Source: Leptasterias polaris
Taxonomy: Eukaryota > Echinodermata > Asteroidea > Forcipulatida > Asteriidae
Direction of reading: 5' to 3'
Assembly (NCBI GenBank): GCA_037783415.1
Contig: JAZGTN010000007.1
Coordinates: forward strand, 4,733,501 to 4,797,500
Length of the DNA stretch: 64,000 nt
Position numbers and translations under genes: made by a program. How positions within the stretch are numbered: the first letter of the stretch is position 1; every line of letters starts with the position of its first letter. The notes under the pieces were generated by a model, which saw only the letters and a list, made by a program, of their open reading frames with translations, had not been told where the DNA came from and searched no databases. Shown piece by piece: positions 37,201-49,200 of this stretch.

Positions 37201-40200
37201 TTATGGCTGCCTCTGTTCACTTTTATATAGTTATACTAACCCAAGGGAGTAGCTTTTGATTGCATAATACGAAGATGTATTATAACTCCTAAGAAATGCA
37301 TCATTAAGAAACAGAAAGTAACACAAATGCCAACTCAGATCCTTCATTGGAACTATCAATGCATAAAATAATTTCAAAAACAGAACAAAACACCGACCTT
37401 GGCATCAAATAAAACAAAAACAACAAAGTTGATTAATCATTATCATGTCAAACCAAATACTGTGTACAAACTAGGAATGATTATTATGCGTTGTGATAGT
37501 ATGTGACTATTGCAGTTGTGTATTGATAGTGTTTATTTTATGTCATACAATGTGATTGTTTAAGTGCACAATGGCCGTTGGTAGTAGAGATACATGGCAC
37601 GTGAACTGTATACAGTGATATAATTATTTTAAGTGATCAAAGTTTTTGTAGGACTTTGAATTTAAATTAAGACACTTTAAAACATTATGCCAACTTTTGC
37701 GAAATGTTGAGGATGGAATATGCAATGGAGGTTGACGAGTAACAATTTCCACACACCTTCATGTTTTAAAAAATCAACATTTTTGACACTGGTTCATGAA
37801 TCAATAAAAACATCCATTTGGATGTAGGTTCAATAGAGACCTGGCGTGAAAGTCTGGCAGAGCCTTGAAGTTTTGACAATCTGATTTCGTCAAACATTGT
37901 TTAATCACACAGTTGATACCAATAACTTGCTAAGTTGTGTGTTAAAGAAATGGCCCTAAAGAATTTGTTTGCAAAGATCGGTAGAACAGCAAACATTTTC
38001 ACTGAAAAAAATTAAGGTGTGTTTTTAAATTTTCGAAGCATAAGTCAAACATGTGAACTGGAAACTCACAACATACCATTGTTATCATCTGGATGACAAA
38101 AACAATTATCAGAAATGTTCAACAGAGTGTTTAAGACAAGACTTTTTGAAATAGTATTTTTTTCTAATAGTACTTTATGTAATTATGTGATTATTTAGGT
38201 GCACAATGGCTGTTGGTAGTAGAAATACATAGCACGTGAACTGTTTACAGTGATATAAAAGTGATTAATTTTGTAGAACTTAGAATTTAACTATGGACAT
38301 TTAAAAAAAATTATGCCAACTATTGCGAAATGTTGAGAAGAGAAAGTGATAAGCAGATAGTCAGTTTAATAATCTAAGACTGCTTCATGCTAAGAAAAGT
38401 CAAGAGATTTGACATTTGTTCAAGAATAAATAGAACACATTTTTTATCTAGACATTACAGCCAATAAGAACAAGTGTGAAGATTTTGGTAAAGTCTCTAA
38501 AAACTGCTTTTGTCTAGCTTTGTTTAAATCACAGGGTTGATACCAATAACCAGCTCAGTTTTGTGGTAAAGAAATTTTTATTAAGGATATAATTACAAAG
38601 ATCGATAGAACAGCATTACTATTTACTGAAACAAATCAAGATGTGTTTTTTAGTTTACAAAGCAGAATTCAAAGATGTGAACTGGAAATTAAAAACATAT
38701 TGTTGTTATTATCTAGATGAAAAAAAAAACATATCAGAGATGTTCAACAGAGTGTTTAAGAAAAGTCTTTTTGAAATGGTATTTTTTCTAATTGTACTTT
38801 GTATATGTGATTATTTAGGTGCACAATGGCCGTTGGTAGTAGAAATACATAGCACGTGATTTGTTTACAGTGATAAAAACGTGATTTAAGTGGTTACTTT
38901 TCGTAGGACGTAGAATTTAACTAAGGAAATTTTGAACAATAATGCAAACTATTGCGAAAAGTTGAGAAGGGAAAGTGATAATCAGATTCATGCTAAGAAA
39001 TGTCAAGATATTTGACCTTTGTTCAAGAATAAAGAAAACACATTTATTATCTAGACATTAGTACCAATAAGAACAAGCGTGAAGGTTTTGGTATTACAAA
39101 CTGATTTTGTCAAGCTTTGTTTAATAACATGGTTGATAACAATAACCTCAGTTTTGTGGTAAAGAAAATGTTCTTAAAACTACTATTGGAAAGATTGATA
39201 GAGCAGCAACTTTATTTAGTAAAATAATTTAATTGTGTTTTTAAGTTTACAAAGCCGAATTCAAATTTGTGGACTGTAAATTAAAAAAACTTCACTGTAT
39301 TAAATCTGGATGACAAAAACAATTATCAGCAATGTTGAACAGAATGTTTAAGAAGGAAATTTGTGAAAAGGTATTTTGTTGTTTAAATTAATTTGATTGT
39401 TTTAATCTTTATGTATTAAGCTTAAAAAACAAACCACATTTTTAATGTTTACGACCTTTTACTCATCAAGGGTCAATTTCAGAATGATGGAAACTAATTA
39501 AGGCATGATGGTTCAAGCATCAACAAAAAAGTGCCGTGGTCGAGTGGTCTCAGAATCGACCTTAAATCTAATGATAATCATAAAGTGAGGATTCGAATCG
39601 GGTTCATGTTTTTGTATTTTTTGGCAAGACAAACACATTAATTGCTCCTCTTCACCAGGAGTAAATTTGAACCTGTGTGTGTGCATGTTGTACATGTTGT
39701 TGAAATAAACACAATCAGCGACTGCAGTCACTTGACCCATAGTGGGTATAAAATGTAAACAAACCAAGCAAGCAAGGCACAGTGTGAATGGAAACACATG
39801 GCTGCTTCCAAGTGCTCCTGCTGTAGGGTGGGAAGCAGTCATGGTTATTCATGCTCGCTGTGCATTGTTTGCTAGGTTTGTTTACATTGTATACCCACTA
39901 TGAGTCACATGACTCCGGTCACTGATTGTGTCTATTAACAGCAACCTGTTTGCCTTGTTGGCTGCTGTTCTACAGAAATGGTTGCAAAGATCAGTAGAAC
40001 AGCAACATTACTTACTGAAATAATCAATTGATGAAATGGAAGTCAAGTTTGTGGACTGGAAATTCAGAAATAGTATATTGTTTGTATATGGATGATAACA
40101 AATATATCAGAAATATTAACCGAGTGTTTAAGAAAAGACTTTAAGAATTAGTATATTATCTTTTTAAATGGCCTTTCTGTCTTAATCTTATTGTGTGTAA

Positions 40201-43200
40201 ACCTTAGTTTAGCGACTAAAACAAAAATCACTTTTTGAATGAATATTACCATTCACCTGGTACCTGTGATTCTGGACCTTGTACACATTGTTGTGAATAA
40301 TTAGCAACCTGTGAGTCCATTGGGATGCCGGTTCTGCATACTCCAAAGGAGTTCAGATGGTTTCAGAAATGTCTAAGACCCAACAGGGGTACCAATACCA
40401 ATCAAGGGCACATTGATAAAGTTTTAAATATGCATAACAAAACCAGTTTGTTTTTTCATCATTACCATAAAAATAATCAGGAAATAACTGGGTCAGAAAT
40501 ATTTCTGAGGTAATTTAAAAATTTACATCAACATCTTATGCTTAATAAAGTTTGATCGTGGCCAATTAAGGTATTACAAATCTGATGCCAATGCACTTGG
40601 ACTTTTAATGTGCAGTCAACTTATTAAAACTACAATGGACCGTGCAAGTGTTGCACGTTTTCGAAATTTGGGTGAGTTAAAGTGCGATTTTGTTTATTTT
40701 TATTTTTTTTAATTTTTATTATTGAACATTTTTTTTCTTCGTATTTTTCATTTACAAATGAAGCAATAGATGCGGGAACGAAATGTTGCCAAAATGTTTG
40801 AATACGCGCTTATACTTGCTCGGTTTCTACACGAAAATATCTGGTTGATTAACTGTAGTTTTAAATGCATATTTTGTGAGACAATAAACCAACGCATTGA
40901 CAAAAAGTGAAAACAAAGTCTTTGTTTTGATTTAAATAATTTTAACTTTTAAAGGATTAGATTTTCAGAATGTTTTGTCGTAATGTTCTTTGCACTGTAA
41001 ACGAAAACCACTTAATTAACTGCCCACTGCAGTTAGACCTCAGTTTATTGATGAACCGCAATGTTATTGGGTTGATGATGTCATCGATGAAGTCATAACA
41101 CTTACGCATAAGATTAACGCTTACAATTTAAAAAACTCCCAACCTGGAGAACCCTACATTCTATACAGCAATCCTTCACCGATCTTGAACTCTTGGTGGC
41201 AGCAGATATGCCTCCATTACTGCGGTGTACCTGGGTGGTACTGCGCTGCCTAGCGACTGGTATAAGGTTTGGGCTACACGGCGATCATTTGATCAGTCGC
41301 GGGTTATTGGACTTTCACTTTGCAAATCGCTAAAACCCGTCGGTAGGCAGCGCAGTACCACCCAGGTACCACCGCAATAATGGCGGTATCTGCTGCCACC
41401 AAGAGTTCAAGATCGGTGAAGGATTGCTGTATAGACGAGATATTTGTACCATATGAAAGCTCCTGATGATCTGTACAAACCTTGCAAATATGTGACCCAT
41501 GTGACCTTTACTTCTGGTCTAAACCGGAAGTTCACATTTCTTGTAAGTTTCATAAATGGTATATCTTATTAGCAAAACGTGGTATATTGGTACTCATTAC
41601 ATCATCTGAATGCCCTTTAACAAATCTACAACCCTTTTAAAGAGGTGCATTCCCATTTGACTTTTACTTCCGGTTGAAACCGGAAGTTAAAGTTTCAAAC
41701 TTAACAACTAGACATTAGGTGTTTGTGAACAAACACAAAGCTGTTCTGTGTATTATTGTTTTGCTTCGATTAAGTGCTTCAAAGCTTTAAAGTTGGTCTG
41801 ATTTCAAGATAGAAGACTCTTGACCTTTGACAGGCCCCTTTTCACTTAAGTGTGCCTAAAAACCTAAACCTGGTCTTCATTCTGATACTGAATCGAAAGG
41901 AGCTTTTAAACCAATCAATATGGGGTCATGTAACCCTTGTCTAACATTTAATGCTCAACGGTTTATAACTGAAAAGAAATTGAAAAACGGGTGTGTAGTT
42001 CTTGAGATACGGTCCCACTTCTGGTTGAACCATAGGTAAAGGTCAACATGGGGTCACAATTACCCAAGGCTAATCTCCAATGCCCAACGAGTCTATAACT
42101 GAAAAAAGTTTGAAAATTGGTTGTGTAGTTCTTTAGATATGGTCCCACTTCCTGTTGACCCATATGTAAAGGTCAACATGGGGTCACGGTTACCCAAGGC
42201 TAATCTCCAATGCCCATGGAGTCTATAACTGAAAACAGTTTGAAAATCGGTTGTGTAGTTCTTGAGATATGGTCCCTCTTCCTGTTGACCCATAGGTAAA
42301 GGTCAACATAGGGTCACAGTTACCCAAGGCTTATCTCCAATGCCCAAGGAGTCTATAACTGTAAACAGTTTGAAAATTGGCTGTGTAAATCTTTAGATAT
42401 GGTCCCACTTCCGGTTGAACCATATGTAAAGGTCAACATGGGGTCACGATTACCCAAGGCTAATCTCCAATGCCCATGGAGTCTATAACTGAAAAAAGTT
42501 AGAAAATCGGCTGTGTAAATCTTGAGATATGGTCCCACTTCCGGTTGACCCACAGGTAACGGTCAACATACTGTATGGTCACGGTTACCCAAGGCTAATC
42601 TCCAATGCCCATGGAGTCTATAACTGAAAAAAGTTTGAAAATCGGCTGTGTAAATCTTGAGATATGGCCCCACTTCCGGTTGACCCATAGGTAAAGGTCA
42701 ACATAGGGTCACGATTACCCAAGGCTAATCTCCAATGCCCATGGAGTCTATAACTGAAAAAAGTTTGAAAAACGGCTGTGTAAATCTTTAGATATGGTCC
42801 CACTTCCGGTTGACCGATAGGTAAAGGTCAACATAGGGTCAGGGTTACCAAAGGCTAATCTCCAATGCCCAACGAGTCTATAACTGAAAAAAGTTTGAAA
42901 ATTGGTTGTGCAGTTCTTGAGATATGGTCCCACTTCCGGTTGAACCATATGTAAAGGTCAACATGGGGTCACGGTTACCCAAGGCTTATCTCCAATGACC
43001 AAGGAGTCTATAACTGTAAACAGTTTGAAAATCAGTTGTGTAGTTCTTTAGATATGGTCACACTTCCGGTTAACCCAGAAGTAAAGGTCAACATGATTTC
43101 ACGGTTACCCAAGGCTAATCTCCAATGCCCATGGATTCTATAACTGAAAAAAGTTTGAAAATCGGCTGTGTAAATCTTGAGATATGGTCCCACTTCCGGT

Positions 43201-46200
43201 TGACCCATAGGTAAAGGTCAACATAGGGTCACAGTTACCCAAGGCTTATCTCCAATGCCCAAGGAGTCTATAACTGTAAACAGTTTGAAAATCGGCTGTG
43301 TAAATCTTGAGATATGGTCCCACTTCCAGTTGACCCAGAAGTAAAGGTCAACATGGGGTCACGGTTACCCAAGGGCGGCTAATCTCCAATGCCCATGGAG
43401 TCTATAACTGAAAAAAGTTTGAAAATCGGCTGTGTAAATCTTGAGATATGGTCCCACTTCCGGTTGACCCTGAAGTAAAGGTCAACATAGGGTCACGGTC
43501 ACCAAAAGACAATCTCAAATGCCTAAAAATTCTATAACTGAAAACAGTTTGAAAATCGGATGTACACTTCTTGAGTTATGATAGATGCAAGATTGGCTAA
43601 TTAAATAGTCACGCCGCTGTCATGTGATTAATTAATTAAGAATTTTAATCTATAACATCTGAAAGTTAATTCAATGTGGGCCGAACATGTTAGTATATTT
43701 CACACAGTGTGCGAACTACCAACCAGATAATTAAAATCTTGAAAGTGACTGGACCTATACAAAAAAGCACGGCGTTGTAGCCATGGTGCCAGGATTTACC
43801 ACCCAACGTTTCTAAACGTTTATACTTTGTACACAAAAAGAAAACACGCCTACAAATATGACATCATGATGACGTCGGGTGATGTTAGGCAGAACTAACA
43901 TCTACACTACAAGACAAGTCCATAACTGAGAAATTTTTTAGGATCAGACGTACTTCTTGAGATATGATAGATACAAGATTGGCCAATTAAATATTCACAC
44001 CGCTGTTAAGTGGCTAATTAATTAAGAATTTTAACATTTTTTACATTTGGAGTTAAGTTTATGTTCTAAGCTTCAATTTGATATAATAATCTAACTCTTT
44101 CGTATTACACTCTGGTAGGCTTAAACAGAAAAACGTGTGCAAATGCTATGAGATTTGGGTGGAAACAAAGAATAAGAAAATCTTGACGAAAACAATAGCT
44201 GCTCTGACCTATGTCGGAACAGCTAAAAACACATAATCAGATCTCATGAACCGAAGGAGTTCAGACTTGAAACTTACCATGTACTTTGATATAGACCTAA
44301 GTGTCAAAATTAATTTCTGGAGAACCGTAATTGCTACATATAAGATCTTTGCACCATATGAAAGCTCTTGAAGCTTTGTTAAGATCGTACAACAATTTTG
44401 AACCGATATGACCTTTACTTCCAGTCGAAACAGGAAATAGAATTGCCATATATAAACAAATATATGTTATTTAACCTAACGTGGTTAATTATAACATATG
44501 AAAGCCCGTTAACGATTCTACAAATCTTTCAAAAGGTGTAAGCCCATTTGAACTTAACTACACTGTACCAGTTAAAACCGGAAGTTGAAGTTTCACAACA
44601 AAATAGTTTGTTAATCTTAACAGCGCCCTGTCGAGACAAGTTAACAAGTCTACATTTTTGCTGAAAGCCTGTTGCATGTTCAACATTATATTTGAACTAA
44701 AGCACATCCCAATAAATCTCAATGTCTGGATAAGTAATATGCTATGACGCCATGAAGATATTAGGGTGTTGAAATAATGTCAAATTAAGAAGATGGCCTT
44801 TACAGATAATGAACATAAATGTAGTAAGAAGGTGGAAAACATCTTTTAAAAATACAAAACACAGTGTAGCATAAAACTAAAACGTGATGACCACCCAGTT
44901 TCATGTATGTTTTTCTTGGTTTGTTTTTAGGTTGTTTCTAATGGATGAATTAAACTTCTCCCAAACCCTCGTACCCCTTTAAAGGGTGTTTGTAACATTG
45001 GTAAGAGTAAAGATATAAATGTTCACAGATTCACACATAACTTACATGGTATAAAGATGGTCATAGTAGGAAACATGGGCGATCATGGGTGAAAAGGGAA
45101 TATGAATTATACATGGAGAAACTGGAAAATAACTGAGTTTTGAAAAGTCTCCTAAAGTAGCTGCTTGGCCGTATCTCGCTGAACTCCTTCCTCTCCATCG
45201 AGGCTGCTAGTTAACTCAAATTTTTCTGAATATAGCCCCTTTTTAAAATGGCCGATTCTGTGCTTACTGCACGATTTTCTATTTCATAGCGCTGCTAACC
45301 CTAAGCACACGAAATAGCATGCTAACCTTCCGGGGCTTACTGCATGAAAATTACTGACGTAACAATTCAAATCCATTGTGAACGCTCAAGGTGGCCGCCT
45401 TATTTTCTTGCTAACCTGTGAAATACACTTATGCTTAAGCAAATTTTTCTGCTACAGTCAGCACGAAAATTTGCTTACCATTAAGCAGCTATTTGAAAGT
45501 GGGCCCAGGTGTCAATAGCAACCATTAGATGATCAAAGCCCGGTACCACTGCGCCATATGCACTCACTCAGAATGGAATTGCATTGAATGGACTTAGTAA
45601 CCAGTTAGTTCAAACTTGTTGGTCTTACCTGAATGACATGTACTGTACGGATAACTTGACGTCAATCTGTGTGTCGAAAGAGAAAAAGGAAGAAAACGTG
45701 TAAGGCCAGCCCTTGACTACAACTCTTTTCTTTTAGTCTTCACCTTCCTCAACATTTCTTCATTGGTCTTAGGGTGAGTTGACCAACCATTTGAAAACAC
45801 ACAGGTTGTGTATGATGGCAGAACTGCGCACAGAACTGTGTTTTAACAATGCTACCTTACAAGGTTTTCTTTGTTATACTGGTACCCCACAGAGAATTTC
45901 TTCAGAAAATGGAATAATAGAACAACAATAGCAGGACCCCCACATACAGGATCTGTAGGGGTGTGTGTGTGGGTAGGTAACCACATTCAAACCAGGGACC
46001 TATAACAAAAGAGGACAATAGTTCCACGGTTCAGGAAAGGTTCAAGGTTGGGAAAGGTCCACGGTTGGGAAACGTGTACAAAACCAACGGGAGCTGTTGA
46101 AAAAAGTTAGAGTATAAACAAAAGACGAACAATAGGAGGTCCACGATTGCAGGCGTATACACACTGGGGTTGTGTGGGTAGGTATCCAAATTCAAACCAG

Positions 46201-49200
46201 GGACCTATAACAAAAGGGACAATAGGTCCATGGCTGCTATCACAAAAGAAAGCATTGTGGTCCACGGTTGCTATCACAAAGAGTTGAACAAAGGAGGGTC
46301 CACGATTGCTGGTATTTACATGTGTGTGTGTGTGGGTAGGTATCCACATTCAAACCATGGACCTATATAACAAAAGGGACAATAGGTCCACGGTTGCTAT
46401 CACAAAGGAAAGCATTGTGGTCCACGGTTGCTATCACAAAGAGTTGAACAAAGGTATTTGCCGGTATTGAGTAGGTAACCACATTCAAACCGGGGACCTA
46501 TAACAAAAGAGGACAATATGTCCATGGTTGCTATCACAAAGGAAAGCATTGTGGTCCACGGTTGCTATCACAAAGAGTTGCTCTCACTTTCGGTACCTTA
46601 TGGAGACCAAGGACAAAACAAAAAAGGGAAAATAAAAGGTCTCCACATGGAATTTCTAAAGACCGGGGTGCTCCACAAGGAAATTTGTGTACAAAGTCTA
46701 TGGGAAACTGTTAAGTGCAGGGACAAAGGAAAGAACAAAAGAGTGCTCCACAAGGATGCATTTTTCAGTCTGTGTGAACAAAGGCTCTCACTTTCGGTAC
46801 CTTCTGGAGACCAAGGACAAAACAAAAAAGGGAAAACAAAAGGACTCCACATGGAATTTCTAAAGACCGGGGTGCTCCACAAGGAAATTTGTGTACAAAG
46901 TCTATGGGAAACTGTTAAGTGCAGGGACAAAGGAAAGAACAAAAGAGTGCTCCACAAGGATGCATTTTTCCGTCTTCACGAGGGTCCACGATTGCAGGCT
47001 GTTACACACTTGTGTGTGTGTACTGTGCACCACCACCACCACCTCGTATCAGTAAATACCTGAGTAGCATATAGAATGTTTAGCAACACTTTCACAGATT
47101 TTGCTGCCGGGGCTGCATATAGACTGTGCAAGTCTCGCGCGTATCCGAACGAGAAAACACGTCAAACGAAGAACATTTTTATTTCTGAAATTAAATCTTT
47201 GTTTTAAATTATATCTCATGACAAAATCTGAACAACAAAAATTAATCATTACAATTTTATGAAAAGGTTTAGCTTTTGAAAAAAAAAATTCACAATAGTG
47301 TGTATATTATTATTGAAAACAAATTAAAACTCTGGGACAAGGATGCCTATTTGATGTTAACTTTTTAGAAACCCCTTACGCGGATTCGTGAAGGTCAAAC
47401 GGGTCTTAAATGGACCCGTATCGCAGTTTAAAGAGGATGCTGACGCCTCAACAACCATAGACTGCAATGAAAAGGGTTTGCTTTGCAATTACAGCATCTG
47501 GCGATTATAATTGCGCATCCAAAACAAGCGTTTACGTAAGTTTTATGATCGGAGGCGAGCACAAAATTCTTAATTTTTTGCAATAACCGGAAGCTGAGGT
47601 CAAGTTTAATTCTTGGGTTTTCTTCGTTATATTGTTGAATTGGTTTTACTTTCATATTTTGTTATCACTTAGTATTACATTCCAACAACACGTATACTTT
47701 TCTAGGTCATAACCTACGTTAAACTAAAATAATTGACGAAACAAAATCTCGCCCACGTATGGTTGGGACCACTATGGTCCCGGAAGTTCGAATGCGCGCG
47801 AGACTTGCACAGCCTATTCCTAAGGTGTTGACATAGTTTCAAGCAAGTATAAAATATCTACCTACCACTTGTCTGTTTTCCAACTCGATCTTTTTGGCAC
47901 CGCTCAGGACCTTGCTGCCGACGGTACCAGCGACACAGTAACCTGGCATGATGACCATGTTGAGGGGGTTCGGTGCCCAGTTGCGGAAGATCTGTAATGA
48001 CAGGCCGGCGTGGAGCATACCGGGCGTTGCGAAGACAACCATGGGGCCTGGGTTGTTGATATACGCCCTGTCAAATGCCTAAAAACCAACCAAAGAGGTT
48101 AGAGAAACATGTCATAATTTGAATATAGGTTTTGAATAATACCAGATACCGGCCTTTAGAATCTGCTGGTTACCCGCCAGATGTACCTTTGACCTTGCAT
48201 GCCATAATAATGTGTGTGTGTAGTATGAGTGCGTTTTGGCGACCCCAACCAGAAACATGTTTGAGCTTTGGTCATTGGTTGAGGGTTTTCGCATGTTCGG
48301 TTGATCCGCGGTGACGCAGCTTTTCTGACCAAACAGTAACAGACCTGCCAACCTTGTAATTATTTTTTGAGTACCACATTAGCGTAGCGGCATTAAAACC
48401 AGAAGCCCGTGCACGGCGGCATAACCCAGAAGCCCAACAGCGAGTAAAAAAAAAAAAAAAAACCAGTTCAGTTCGACTGTTGGCACTGTATGTTCCAATT
48501 GCCTAGATCATAGATGCCACTCAAGGGGCAAACAAATCGATTTAAAAAAAAAAAAAAATTAAAAAAAAAATCTTTGACTCATTTCTATTCCAATAACATA
48601 TATTAATTTCTATGAAATGCACTGTTGAACAATGTTCCTAAATTATTAGTAACTTACTCGGCATGCAAATAACTTGACAATAAAAAACTATAATGCGAAA
48701 GGTTCCATCTTTGGTTGCCCAGTAAATGGACAAACGAAAGCCTATCGTAGAATTTTCCAGTTCCACTTCAATTCATCATTTGTTTCTCTTATACAAAGAT
48801 CACAGGCCATTAAATTCCCATTATTCTCCCCTAATAAAAGTAAAACTAACAGAAACGATGTATTAATCTGACACTTCGATCGGCGTCCATACTGTACACT
48901 CAAGTATTAATCACACGGTGATGCCGAACACGTGCGTTGTGTGCACGTACATCCATGCATACAGCTATACATACAGCTATACAATGTACTGTACCAGATT
49001 GACCGAAACTGGATTGCGCCATTCCCACCCCCTTTGTTACGCATTGGTTTATTAGTTTTCCAGTGGGAGTAAGAATTTAAAATATAGTTCTAGGCACAAC
49101 CTCGTTTTTATCGAAGTGCATAATAATCACTCAGATGCAGGGTGTCTTTGTTCGGTTGTTTTTGCACTTGGGGGTCGAACGAATGAAAGTTGAAGAAATT

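Larger units (their letters stand above)
38549..40400. repeat. duplicated block, copy 2
   Basis: This is the direct-orientation partner of 30599-32345, and together they bracket the fibrinogen-related genes. It contains a MITE at 39704-39936 that copy 1 lacks. Confidence 0.75.

Noticed and set aside
30608..38859. Recurring short frame with [17 protein letters not shown] peptide
   Set aside because: The recurrence is explained by duplication of the whole 620-635 bp DNA unit, and stops and indels appear in other units.
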